A stretch of DNA of 64,000 bases from Cryptomeria japonica (Eukaryota; Streptophyta; Pinopsida; Cupressales; Cupressaceae): contig NC_081412.1 in assembly GCF_030272615.1 (NCBI RefSeq), positions 549,290,488-549,354,487 of the forward strand, given 5' to 3'. Positions 37,438 to 48,389 of the stretch are shown piece after piece. The position numbers and the translations under genes are program-made. The first letter of the stretch is position 1. Every line of letters starts with the position of its first letter. A model generated the notes under the pieces. That model worked only from the letters and a program-made list of their open reading frames with translations, was not told the origin of the DNA and ran no database searches.

Positions 37438-38530
37438 CTATCGGTTAGGGATTTTGAAAATAAGAAAATGACTAGAAGTAGAGATGTTATATTCAATGAG
37501 AAGGTTATATATAAAGAACAGATGCAGGAAAAGAAGCATGAACAGGACAAGCAAGAATATGTGGTGTTGGATGAGATTCCTGAAAATGTAATGCCACAGG
37601 TACCTGATGCTCAACAACAACAGAATGTCCCACAAACTCTTGCAAGTGTTAAATGTTCTACGAGGTCAAGTAGACCCCCTGAAATATTTTCTTCTTCTTT
37701 GTATTCTATATTATTAACTGATTCTGGTGAACCAAAAGAATATGAAGAAGCAATGCAGGTGGATGCCAAATAACAGTACGAGCTAGGCATGAAAGAGGAG
37801 ATGGACTCCTTGATGAAAAATAAGACTTGGGACTTAGTCCCTTTACCTACAGAAAAAAGAGCCTTGCCTAACAAATGGGTTTATCGACTGAAGGAGGAGG
37901 AAGGAGGTCAGAAAAGATATAAGGCCATACTTGTGGTAAAAGGTTTTGCACGAAAAAAGGGTATAGATTATGATGAAATATTTTCTCCAGTTGTAAAATT
38001 GACTTCAATTAGAACTGTACTTAGTCTTGTGGCTATAGATGATTTACATCTTGAACAATTAGATGTGAAAATAGTTTTTCTCCATGGAGATTTGGAGGAG
38101 GAAATTTACATGTTGCAACCATAGGGATATGAGGTCAAAGGTAAGGAGAACCTGGTGTGCAAGTTGAAGAAAAGTTTGTATGGCCTAAAGAAAGCACCTC
38201 AACAATGGTATTTAAAATTTGATAGTTTCATGGCTTAACATGGTTATCATAGATTTCATTCTGATCATTGTGTATATTTTAAGAGATTGGATAATGGCAG
38301 TTATATTATCCTGTTGTTTTATGTTGATGACATGCTTGTTGCTGGGTCTAACATGGAACACATAAATGATCTTAAACATAAATTAGCTAGGTCATTTGCT
38401 ATGAAGGATTTGGGTGCAGCTAAGCAAATTTTGGGTATGAGGATTACACGGGACAGAAAAAATAGAACCTTGAATTTGTCCCAAAGCGAGTATATAAAGA
38501 AGGTGTTGAAAAGATTTAACATGTAGGATG
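37438..38530 (+). pseudogene. Copia B reverse transcriptase
   Basis: RVT_2 type. The spacer is open 37402-37773, then EEMDSLMKNKTWDLVPLP (37795-37850), [53 protein letters not shown] (38173-38214) and the catalytic LLFYVDDMLVAGSN (38311-38352). Stops near 37771, 38123, 38236 and 38524. All key residues (D in LDV, YVDD) are kept. Confidence 0.92.
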
Positions 38531-38550
38531 CAAAAGCAGTTAGTACACCT

Positions 38551-39065
38551 TTGGCTAGTCATTTCAAATTGACTAAGGAGATGTTCCCAAAGGCACAAGA
38601 AGAGGTAAAGAAAATGTCTAACATCCCGTATTCATTAGCTATTGGCAGTCTGATGTATGTAATGGTATGCACAAGGCCAGATATTGCACACGCAGTGGGA
38701 GTTGTGAGCAGGTTTATGAGTAATCCAGGTATGGAACATTGGAATGCTATAAAATGGATCCTTCGGTATTTGAAAGGAACCACTACAATGGCATTATGTT
38801 TCAAAGGATCTAATGCTGCTCTGAGTGGATTTGTTGACTCTGATCTGGCAGGTGATATTGATTCATGGAGGAGCACTACAGGGTATGTTTTTACTATAGG
38901 GGGAACTACAGTCAGTTGGATTTCTAGGCTGCAAAATCTTGTTGCACTTTCAACCACTAAAGCTGAGTATGTTGTTGCTACAGAAGAAAGCAAGGAGACA
39001 ATTTGGTTACAATGTTTTCTGGAGGAATTGGGTTAGACACAAGAGGATCACCCATTGTATACTGA
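38551..39065 (+). pseudogene. Copia B RNase H, first part (split)
   Basis: IGSLMYVMVCTRPDIAHAVG, then WILRYLKGTTTMALCFKG, DSDLAGDIDSWRSTTGY and AEYVVATEESKETIWLQ, the standard copia RNase H. Cut after HPLYTD by gypsy D; it resumes in frame at 46863. The domain degrades template RNA. Confidence 0.9.
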
Positions 39066-40317
39066 TGTAGCGTCCTAAAATTGTGACACTTGCAATTTCG
39101 ACTGCATTTCGGTCTTCACGATGGTGACGCAACACGCAACCTGAATGGAGACCCCAAAACTCTCTCACGACACTAAAAACTGCATTTTTCAAGCACCCTG
39201 GCCTGAACCTCCTTGCACCCTGATGTCCCAGGAGGTGGGACCAGAGCGCCCAGCGCCCTGGTCCCTCAGGACCAGGGCGCCCAGTGCCCTGGTCCTCCAG
39301 GACCATGGCGCCCAGCGCCCTGGTCCCTGGATCCTATTTTGGGCCGGGTTTCCTAAGTGATATCGGGTCTTTTTGATTGCAATTTGGAAATATACTTCCC
39401 TGGTCAGCCTAAGGTCGGCAAAATCAGTCTATCAGCCCTAATTGACAAGTATATAAACTACATTTTTCTCTCTCATTTGGCATGAGAAGGACATATGTGA
39501 AAAGCGTAGAAACTATACTCAAGCATTCAAGCATTCAAGCAATTGATCATTCCAAGTCTCCATTCAAGGCTAAGTGTTGCATTCAAGACAAGGATTCAAC
39601 CATTGAAGAGGAGATCACATATTACATGCTACAACATACAACATACAACATCTAAACCTTCGCACATAAGGATACAAACATCCTTAGAACAAGGTATTAG
39701 TACTTGTTTTACAGTCATTTACATTTACAGCTCTTGCTCATTTCTTGGTTAATTCCAAAACCGGGGTTTGACCTAAAGGAAAACCCCTAATCCCTAACCC
39801 CCCAATCGTCTTCGCTTTTCTGTGTAGGTTGCAGGTACGTGGCTGAAATTGAAGATCTGGAATCCTTGTGCAGAGACGAACAGATCCCCCTTCGTTTCGA
39901 GGATTTTTCGGAGGACCATGGCACCGGGCGCCATCGTCCCGACAACTTTTGCTCAAATTTGCAGGACAGCGCCGTATCGACATTTTATTGCTAATTCCAG
40001 GTCCGCAGCTTCATCCTATAACCCAAACTCAGTTTATAAGCGAATCTTTATGACTTTCTATGCATCCTTAGCTTAATTTCCTTAATCAACATTCTTTACA
40101 AAAGAGGGTAGCCTTGCTTTCCTAACCCTTGAAATTCATTTAGCATCCAATCTTACATCGTGTGGGATTGGATCTTATGAGTTTCAACCCCTCTTTTGAA
40201 TGTAAAGTCTTCCCTCTAAGTGAAAACCCATCGAATCCTAGCGAACCTCCCTTCTCTCTCCTTGGAGTTAGAAGAGGGGAGACCAACTAGGGTTCGACGG
40301 CGATTTTCCGCTTTACA
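39066..40317 (+). repeat. 5' LTR of D
   Basis: 1252 bp. TATATAAA at 39450-39457. It contains three 31-bp GC-rich units (39246-39276, 39277-39307, 39308 onward) built on GCGCCCAGCGCCCTGGTCC; the 3' LTR has only one, which explains the 60-bp length difference. A GCGCCATCGTCCCGA motif at about 39929 recurs in the leader. Confidence 0.92.
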
Positions 40318-40320
40318 TTT

Positions 40321-40339
40321 TGGTGAACCCGACGTGAAC
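40321..40339 (+). other. Primer binding site of D
   Basis: TGGTGAACCCGACGTGAAC, three bases after the LTR. The same site with one change serves element E at 48676. tRNA not assigned. Confidence 0.8.
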
Positions 40340-41491
40340 ATCCTTTCTGATTTTTCATGCTTAGATCTGAAAAAATTGATTACATTTCCATGTTTGATCT
40401 TTTGCAAAGTTTTAGAGGTGATTGCATTAAAACCCTAAAATTTCTTTTTAGTAATTAAACTTGCGAAATGTCTAAATGTTAATGCTTATTCCAGATCTGT
40501 CCTTCTATTACAAATTATCAATTCATATTTGTGCTTTAATTCTGAAAATTAAGTGGTTAAATGTCAAAACCCTAATTTTTGAAACCCTCTTGATTCAACC
40601 TTTGTCTGACAATTTGACCGATCAAAACATCTCCAAATCAGCTGTAACTTTGGATTCTGCAATAAAATCACAATATCTTTCATCCCTGAAAATTTGGAAA
40701 AAAGTTGCGAGGACTGTGTTGCACTCCGAGCGCCATCGTCCCCGACATTTTTTCCAAAATTTCGGGAGCGAGATCTTGCTGTATTTTTCTGCTAAAATCC
40801 AGAATTTTGGCTGATTTTGTCAATTATAACACTTTCAAAATTACAGTCAAAGTTGGTCTTGTGATTGCTTGGTCTAAGGCTCCTAATCATTCAAAAATTA
40901 TCGAAACTGAAATTTTGTGTCAAAATTGTGTTCTTACAGTCTTAGATCTGAAAATTGTATTTGCATTCATTTGAAATTTCAGTGCTTTATTCAAATATTT
41001 GCATTTTGTGACTTTTGAAATTAAGTGCCTAATTACAACAACTTTGATTTCTGCTTTCAAAATTGAATTTTGCGTGAAATTGAGTCAATTTTCAAATTTC
41101 AAAATTTGCATTGCTCTTGACATTCCCTCTAAAATCATAAAATTCAAAATTTCAGTCTCCCTCTCTTTTTCAAAATTCAAATTTTGCATTTTTCGACAAT
41201 CTTGATAGGGTTCAATTTTGAATTTGCAACTTTAATTTGGCCTATCTACAGATCGTAAAATCCCTCAATTTTTTCAGATTAGCTCTAAAATCATCATACC
41301 TTTCATCCCTGCAAATTTCGAAAAAAGTTGCAAGGACCGTGTTCCACTCCGAGCGCCACGGTCCCGAACATTTTTTCTGAAATTTCGGGAGACTGTTGTG
41401 ATTGCATTTAACAGCTTAAATCTGGAAGATTGGCTGGTTTTACTGAAAATTGCTACCTCTAAAATCAAAATCTTCTCTCTCTCTCTAGTGC
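40340..41491 (+). other. Leader of D with a 90-bp repeat
   Basis: About 1.15 kb, no gene. Two copies of a roughly 90-bp block (40678-40767 and 41301-41392) each hold CTCCGAGCGCCA and end AATTTCGGGAG. Their core GCGCCA(T/C)(C/G)GTCCC also occurs once in each LTR. A CT-rich tract stands just before the gag ATG. Confidence 0.7.
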
Positions 41492-43108
41492 ATGAGTTTT
41501 ACAACAATAAGCCCTACTTACACTATTCCCGTTAGACGAAGCTGTAGAATTAAGTCTTTCCGAGGTTTAACTACTGAGGAGATGGAACCTAATTTGAGTA
41601 GTCTTTTTAACGAGGACATGGGTAATTCCTCTAATCCTCCTAATGATGAAGAAGCTCCCCATGAAGTTTCTGTTGAACAACTTTCCAAATTGGATAACCA
41701 ATTTGACGATTTTCACCAATGGATGTCTCATGAGTATCCCGATAGTCAAGCTCTTCCTTTAATTGAGGGTCTAAAACGTATGCTTCAAAGTGATAAGAAT
41801 GGAATTGATGTTTTACGTGGTATCGCACACATTGTGGATTCGAATGTGATGCCTATGAAGAGTTGTGCTGAATCTTTAGGTTATACACAACCTCCTACAC
41901 AAGTCAATCATTCTATTCCTTTGACCACTTCTATTGCTAACATACCTACCTTTACATCAAACATCATGGCTACCTCTATACAAGACATTCCTCCTGTGAT
42001 CACTAGTCATGGGGGCAATCCTCCTTCTTCAATTAACCCTATTCCTTCATTTAATCCAACTTCTTCATTCATTCCTTCAATAAGTGTTCCTATTACATCT
42101 TCACAAATGAACATGACACAAGGGGGCAGTTCATTTAACCATTCCATTCCTCCTTGTAGTGTTCCTCCTATCCAATCATCCCCTATGGTTGACTATCATA
42201 GGGTCCCACCACCTTACTCTTTACCTTCTTTCAATAACATCACACCTCCATCTCAAACTAACACACCTAATATGAACTCTTTGACTGAAGCTACCATTAA
42301 TAATCTTGCACAAACTGTCTCTTCTTTACAGCAACAAATTGCCTCTATGAATCAATCTAAGTTTAGTGTGCCCACATTTGATGTTGCGAGCCCACTTTCT
42401 CTTGACATTGTTCGAGCTATTCCTCCTAAGCATGTTGAAATCCCGCATTTGGAACTTTATAATGGTAAAGGAGATCCTCTAACACATGTTAAGACTTTTC
42501 AAACAATATGTACTGATTTTGCTTATGACCAAAGGTTGCTTGCAAAACTGTTTACTAGAACATTAAGAGACAAAGCCCTACAATGGTATTTCTCGTTGCC
42601 TTCTTATTCTATTACTTCTTTAGAACAACTTGCAAATGCTTTCATTCAACAATTTCAAAACAATATAAGTCCTAAAGTTACTTTGATTGATTTAATGCAT
42701 TGTAAACAAGGTGTTAAAGAAAAAGTGACTGATTTCATTGGTAGATATAAGCATTTGTATGCTTCTTTTCCAGTGCCTGACAATGATATTCAAAGAATCT
42801 TTATTTCTAATTTGCAAAAAGATATTCGAGACAAACTCCTGTTTTCTGAGTTTACTTCTTTCCAACAGTTGTGCGCCACTCTTCACAATTATCAACTGAC
42901 TGTGAGTCAAATGGAACAATCACATCCTATGGCTCCGAGTGATAAGGGTGATAGCAGTCAACAACCATTTGGGAAGTTTAAACCAAACAGAGATTCCATC
43001 AAATTCAATGAAAACATCATCAACAACAATGTGAATGCAGCATCAGGTGTGCCTCCTATTTCTAAATTTTTCAGGAAAGAAAGAAAGTATACTCCTTTGA
43101 ATGAATAA
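41492..43108 (+). CDS. D gag (Retrotrans_gag type), intact up to UAA
   Basis: 538 codons from ATG 41492. Residues 1-300 are Pro/Ser/Thr-rich and low in complexity, with a short coiled segment (TINNLAQTVSSLQQQIASMN). Residues about 315-480 form the gag domain: PHLELYNGKGDPLTHVKTFQ, ALQWYFSLPSYSITSLEQLA, FIGRYKHLYASFPVPDND. It is cleanly open, unlike the surrounding elements. The next codons continue in the same frame after a single UAA (43106-43108), so gag and protease are separated only by one stop. It forms the particle and binds RNA. Confidence 0.9.
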   Translation: MSFTTISPTYTIPVRRSCRIKSFRGLTTEEMEPNLSSLFNEDMGNSSNPPNDEEAPHEVSVEQLSKLDNQFDDFHQWMSHEYPDSQALPLIEGLKRMLQSDKNGIDVLRGIAHIVDSNVMPMKSCAESLGYTQPPTQVNHSIPLTTSIANIPTFTSNIMATSIQDIPPVITSHGGNPPSSINPIPSFNPTSSFIPSISVPITSSQMNMTQGGSSFNHSIPPCSVPPIQSSPMVDYHRVPPPYSLPSFNNITPPSQTNTPNMNSLTEATINNLAQTVSSLQQQIASMNQSKFSVPTFDVASPLSLDIVRAIPPKHVEIPHLELYNGKGDPLTHVKTFQTICTDFAYDQRLLAKLFTRTLRDKALQWYFSLPSYSITSLEQLANAFIQQFQNNISPKVTLIDLMHCKQGVKEKVTDFIGRYKHLYASFPVPDNDIQRIFISNLQKDIRDKLLFSEFTSFQQLCATLHNYQLTVSQMEQSHPMAPSDKGDSSQQPFGKFKPNRDSIKFNENIINNNVNAASGVPPISKFFRKERKYTPLNE

Positions 43109-44920
43109 TTGCATGATATTATGAATAAGTTATTGGGACAAAATGTGCTTACCCTTCCTCCTATAAGACAAATTGATCCTGCAAAGATTACTTCACCTTA
43201 TTTTGATCACAAAGCTTTTTGTCACTTTCATCGTCAGCCTGGGCATGATACTGAAAAATGTTTTTCTTTAAAGGGTAAAATTCAAGATTTGATTGATAAT
43301 AATACTATTTCTGTTTCTGGAGTGAATGATAAAGGCAACACATCTGTAGCTCCTCCTAACCAAAATCTTCAGATTTTTACTGATCCATTACCTTCTCATA
43401 CTTCTCATACTTCTAATGTGATTGAGGCCAATGATTCCTCTCTTTCATCTAATGGTCTTTTGTCTATGACTCCGAATGTGATTAACTTTGTAGAGCAGCA
43501 AGAAAACCCTAAAGAACCTTCCATCACATTTGATTCTAGCGAAACCATTAGGGCACCTGATGGTCCTTTATACATAGTTGCAAAAGTCAAGAATATGCCT
43601 TGCCGTGGATTGCTTATTGATCCTTCGTGCATGGTTAATGTTATTACTGAAGAATTTCTTTTTACTTTGCAATTGAATCAAGTGATCTATGACAAAACAG
43701 ATGTGATTGTGAAATTATTTGATGCATTTTCTTCTCCTGCAATTGGTTCTATTACATTGCCTATTGAGGTCCATAATAAATCTCTTGATGTGAACTTTGC
43801 TATTATTCCTTCTTCCGAACAATTTCGTGTGAAGCTTGGCTATCCTTGGCTATCTTCCATGAAAGCTATTGCTTCTCCTATTCATAAGTGTTTGAAATTT
43901 CCCCATAATGGTGAAGTTGTTACTGTCAATCATAGTCTCTTTAAACCAGTTGAAAGAACCTCTAGTGTTCCTATTGATTACTTTTGGCCCAAACAATTCC
44001 AATCTCTTCCTCCGCGAAGTGATCATCTTTTCAAATCTTATCAAAAGTGGAAAACAGATATGATCCTATCTCTAAGTGAACCTAGAGCACCTAAACTTGA
44101 CATTCCTATCATTCTTGAGAAGGAAATTCTTCCTTTGAAAGACAAAACTAATGTCTTTCCCCAAGAAGATTCCCAACCCGTCCCTATGGATGCGACTATG
44201 TCTATGCCTAATAAATCTTCTAAGAGTAGACCTATACCTCCTTGTCATGATGGACTTGGTCTTCTCCCTAAACCAAAAATTCCTCCTTTATATGGAGCAG
44301 TTCCTCCTCCTGCCTTTTATAGAGAGAAGAGACCTTCTTCTTCTCCTATTATCCAGCCTAAGAGACCACAACCTAAACACCCAAGTGATAGGGATGAGAA
44401 CATTCCTCCTCCTCTATCTTCTACACTTCCTACTAAGACTAGACGTAATCATTCTGCACGAGAACGTCGACGAAAGCGTCATCTTAGGGCTCAAGCAGCT
44501 GCTTCTCAAACTTTGCAATCTCCACAAACACCTTCAACAAGCATTATTCCATTTTCCCCTCAGCCGGATATTGAGCCTAAATTTCCTAAACATAGGATGC
44601 ATGATGGTCTTGATCCTGTGTGAGTTAAAGATCCTATTTTTATAAATCTTGATGATGATATAGATGAAAATGTTACTCCTCTTGCTTCTGATAGTGAATA
44701 TGAACTTGTTGATGTTGATAACCATTTATCTAATGAATTTTCTAAAGCACTTATCCTAGCTCCTAGACAAGAACAATGTGGCTTGGAACATGAACATAGC
44801 CCTTGTTTGGATCTTGTGATAGCTCCATCTGCTGTGTTGGATGTTCCTCCTCTAGCGTGTTCCCTGCCTTCCCGAAACATTGATCAGCAAGATCGGGGGG
44901 TAGATGACATGCTAGACTAG
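43109..44920 (+). CDS. D downstream ORF: zinc-knuckle-like site and protease-like domain
   Basis: In frame with gag after one UAA. Open 43109-44623, then past a UGA to a UAG at 44918-44920. It begins without its own nearby ATG at the junction (TTG), so readthrough or a later ATG is needed. FCHFHRQPGHDTEKC (about 43218-43262) matches the Tat/Athila-type CxxH...H...C motif. A retropepsin-like fold follows (GPLYIVAKVKNMPCRGLLID, then LGYPWLSSMKAIASPIHKCL); its expected DTG/DGG is DPS, so catalysis is doubtful. The C-terminal third is Pro/Arg-rich. No RT or integrase follows. Confidence 0.8.
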
Positions 44921-45665
44921 TTACATTAGCATAGCAGACTCTCTCCCCCTCTCTTTTGTTACTTCTTCTATATGTTATTCTCATTCTTCTATTTGTCATC
45001 CTTAGTGTTGTCTTTTTGAGGACGATGCAAAGCATTGAGATCTCTCGATCTCTCTCATGTTGACTCAAAAGACACATGTGTTCCCTTCTTCTAGGTGACC
45101 TTCCTTGATTGGGGAATGAAGAACAATTATGCATACATACATATGATATATATACATGACTTATCATACAGCATACTGACCCCAAGGAAAGTGAAATCAC
45201 CTCGTGCTTTGTGTTTTGTGTCTATTATCCTTGGGCTTATCTCACACTTGGGGGCTAAATCCTTGCGATAACGTGCTCCTTTTTCCTTTCTCATTTCTTA
45301 TGTGTATCACTACGTTAAAACAATCACCCCCATTGAGGCGTGTGCGATCGCTTTAACATAGGGGGGCATACACCCTGTCTATCCTTTCAAAGATACTTGA
45401 AAATTTCTTGGCAAACTTAGCTTTGTCTTGAAGATTTTTGGTATTTCTTTTGCATGACTCATAGCGAGGGAACCTTACTATTGACAGTCATGATTCTTCC
45501 TCGTGATCTTCCCTTTTACTTTGTCAATCGAAGTTGTAAGATCCTTAGTCCACTGGGGGCTTGGTGTATCTTGCCTCCTTGACGTGGTGAAAGTCTTTCA
45601 ACGTTGTTTCCTTGTACTTTACCGGAAGTATGAGCATACATACTCCCGCTAAAGTGGGGGCTAAA
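44921..45665 (+). other. 3' region and PPT of D
   Basis: About 745 bp without a gene, containing GGGGGCTAAAT-type phrases typical of gypsy 3' ends (near 45249 and 45655). The polypurine tract AAAGTGGGGGCTAAA lies at 45651-45665, directly before the 3' LTR. Confidence 0.7.
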
Positions 45666-46857
45666 TGTAGCGTCCTAAAATTGCGACACTTGCAATTTCG
45701 ACTGCATTTCGATCTTCACGATGGCGATGCAACACGCAACCTGAATGGAGACCCCAAAACTCGCTCACGACACTGAAAACTGCATTTTTCAAGCACCCTG
45801 GCCTGAACCTCCTTGCACCCTGATGTCCTGGGAGGTGGGACCAGAGCGCCCAGCGCCCTGGTCCCTGGGTCCTATTTTGGGCCCGGTTTCCTAAGTGATA
45901 TCGGGTCTTTTTTATTGCAATTTGGAAATATACTTCCCTGGTCGGCCTAAGGTCGGCAAAATCAGTCTATCAGCCCTAATTGACAAGTATATATACTACA
46001 TTTTTCTCTCTCATTTGGCATGAGAAGGACATATGTGAAAAGCGTGGAAACTATACTCAAGCATTCAAGCATTCAAGCAATTGATCATTCCAAGTCTCCA
46101 TTCAAGGCTAAGTGTTGCATTCAAGACAAGGATTCAACCATTGAAGAGGAGATCACATATTACATGCTACAACATACAACATACAACATCTAAACCTTCG
46201 CACATAAGGATACAAACATCCTTAGAACAAGGTATTAGTACTTGTTTTACAGTCATTTACATTTACAGCTCTTGCTCATTTCTTGGTTAATTCCAAAACC
46301 GGGGTTTGACCTAAAGGCAAACCCCTAATCCCTAACCCCCCAATTGTCTTCGCTTTTCTGTGTGTAGGTTGCAGGTACGCGGCTGAAATTGAAGATCTGG
46401 AATCCTTGTGCAGAGACGAACAGATCCCCCTTCGTTTCGAGGATTTTTCGGAGGACCGTGGCGCCAGGCGCCATCGTCCTGACAACTTTTGCTCAAATTT
46501 GCAGGACAGCGCCGTATCGACATTTTACTGCTAATTCCAGGTCCGCAGCTTCATCCTATAACCCAAACTCAGTTTATAAGCGAATCTTTATGACTTTCTA
46601 TGCATCCTTAGCTTAATTTCCTTAATCAACATTCTTTACAAAAGAGGGTAGCCTTGCTTTCCTAACCCTTGAAATTCATTTAGCATCCAATCTTACATCG
46701 TGTGGTATTGGATCTTATGAGTTTCAACCCCTCTTTTGAATGTAAAGTCTTCCCCCTAAGTGAAAACCCATTGAATCCTAGCGAACCTCCCTTCTCTCTC
46801 CTTGGAGTTAGAAGAGGGGAGACCAACTAGGGTTCGACCGCGATTTTCCGCTTTACA
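45666..46857 (+). repeat. 3' LTR of D
   Basis: 1192 bp, colinear with 39066-40317. One GC-rich unit only. It ends TTTACA at 46857, then ACTGA. Confidence 0.93.
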
Positions 46858-46862
46858 ACTGA

Positions 46863-47176
46863 TAGCCAGAGTGTCATTCATCTTGTGAAGAACTCTGCTT
46901 TTCATTCAAGGACAAAGCACATTCAGCTCAGGTACCACTTCATCCGAACAGTTTTAGAGGAGGGTCAGTTACGGCTTGAGAAGATTCACACAAGTGAGAA
47001 TCCTGTCGATATGTTCACAAAGGCAGTTCCATAGGAGAAGTGGATTTCTTCATCAGTTTCTCTTGGTCTTCTTGATTGATAATTGTGGAATTTATACCAG
47101 TCGATTCCTAGTGTTTTATCTAGTAGATATTGCATGTATAGTGGTGTCGTGTAGTATCAGTCTCCAAGTGGGAGAT
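46863..47176 (+). pseudogene. Copia B RNase H, end, and PPT
   Basis: Continues the split RNase H: SQSVIHLVKNSAFHSRTKHI, then HFIRTVLEEGQLRLEKIHTS and ENPVDMFTKAVP before a stop at 47032. The polypurine tract AAGTGGGAGAT ends at 47176, directly before the 3' LTR of B. Confidence 0.9.
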
Positions 47177-47503
47177 TGTTGAAATGTGGTGACTAATCAG
47201 CAAAGTATTGTACACAAAATCGACATTGTAATGAAACCCTAAAAAGGCCGACTTTGTTTGTTGCCCTAAAAATGTATGTTATAAGCAGTTAGGATGCTTA
47301 AGGCATGGGAATGTTGATGTACTATTTTTGCTGGATAATAAGAAAGATTAGACGGTTGTGTATGGTGGACATAACCCATTCAGGGTGAACCACATTAAAT
47401 CTCTGTGTTATCTATGTCCTATTTTATTCCTTTATCTTTTTTTTTTAAATTTGCATATAATTGTTTGTTCATATTTGCTTCAGATCTGCTTGAAACCCTA
47501 ACA
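47177..47503 (+). repeat. 3' LTR of copia B
   Basis: 327 bp, colinear with 34532-34892 except for the 34-bp stretch missing here. Followed by TTTAA. Confidence 0.93.
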
Positions 47504-47508
47504 TTTAA

Positions 47509-47833
47509 AGCTCTTCTAGCCAAGAGACTTCCTAAGGGAACTGGAAAATATAGAGGTAAGCTCCCTTTGAAATGCTTTTCTTGCAATAGGATAGGACACA
47601 TTGTTGTCAACTGTCCTAATAGTGATAATAAGCACAAACTGGAGAAGTTTGAAAAGTTCAAAGGAGGAAATAGGAGAAACTATCTTGTTGTAGTTGATGA
47701 AGGTGTCACTGAAGATGAATCAAAAGATGAAGAAAGTGAAGACATAGTGTTTGTAGCCATCAAGGAAGAACTGTCAAACAAAAAGGCTCTTGTTGTTGGC
47801 AAATACACGCTCCAATGAGAAATTGTAGGCGAT
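47509..47833 (+). pseudogene. Copia A gag, zinc-knuckle part
   Basis: Continues the gag split at 34531 in frame: KALLAKRLPKGTGKY, then an intact CCHC knuckle CFSCNRIGHIVVNC (47575-47616), then an acidic tail (DESKDEESEDIVFVAIKEEL) and a stop at 47816-47818. Copia C begins at 47834. The rest of A (protease to 3' LTR) is not in the window. Confidence 0.85.
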
Positions 47834-48389
47834 TGAAGGTTTTGTCATTGATGGCAACCTTGCAATCATATGACACCAGCAAGACAAAGATAGCAGCACT
47901 GGCATTAACACTCTACATCGGCAGTGAAAGGAAGGATACCAGCACCTTGGCTGACTTCAATTTTGTTTAAAATGTATTTTGTAATTAATTGTAAAATCAT
48001 TATAAGCCGACATGGCGAGTTGTAATATGAATCATATATGTATGAGATCATTTTGCAATAGGAAATGTACAAGTAGAAAAAAATGTGATAGGATGTGAAA
48101 TAAGAAGACCTAATATGTGAAATATTGGTTAAGGGTTTATGTTGTAGCAGAGCTTAAACCGGTACTAAATCTAGCATAGCAGATGCTAATATGAAGTAGT
48201 ACAAGACATTGGATTAGTATAATCCATTTTTGTAAGTCGGTGTGACTTCTTTTGTATTTGAGCAGTGAGCTCTAGGCACTTGGCCTTCCTGCATGTCCAA
48301 ACCCCTAATGTGAGAGTAATATTCCCTTATTGGATAGTAAGCGAATATTATGGGTCACAAATCCCATTGAGGTTTTTCCCACACCGAGT
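47834..48389 (+). repeat. Copia C LTR, truncated at its right end
   Basis: Starts TGAAGGTTTTGTCATTGATG, a start typical of plant copia LTRs, and runs through the conserved GGTTTTTCCCACACCGAG block, where similarity to the other copia LTRs here stops. No PBS follows; element E begins at 48390. I infer that it belongs to the gag at 63130-63995, the intervening LTR end, PBS and gag start being deleted. Confidence 0.55.

Larger units (their letters stand above)
39066..46857 (+). mobile_element. Gypsy-type gag-protease element D, young, TSD ACTGA
   Basis: LTRs 39066-40317 (1252 bp) and 45666-46857 (1192 bp), both TGTAGCG to TTTACA. Target-site duplication ACTGA at 39061-39065 and 46858-46862. Large blocks of the LTRs are identical (39543-39720 against 46081-46258), so this is a late insertion in the nest. 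The coding part has a gag and a protease-like domain in Tat/Athila style but no RT, RNase H or integrase, so it is non-autonomous. Removing it restores the RNase H frame of B. Confidence 0.95.
34532..47503 (+). mobile_element. Copia element B, all domains present but broken, TSD TTTAA
   Basis: LTRs 34532-34892 and 47177-47503, target-site duplication TTTAA at 34527-34531 and 47504-47508. Without the nested gypsy element D it is about 5.2 kb, normal for copia. Order gag, protease, integrase, RT, RNase H (copia order). Many stops and a 404-bp internal tandem duplication make it inactive. Removing it restores the gag frame of copia A. Confidence 0.95.

Noticed and set aside
38559-38993. Minus-strand ORF of 144 codons
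   Set aside because: Antisense shadow of the copia B RNase H.
39007-39306. Minus-strand ORF of 99 codons, Gly/Pro/Arg-rich
   Set aside because: It is the antisense of the RNase H end and of the GC-rich 31-bp repeat of D; no domain.
44763-45200. Minus-strand ORF of 145 codons
   Set aside because: Antisense of the D coding end and 3' region; no homology signal visible.
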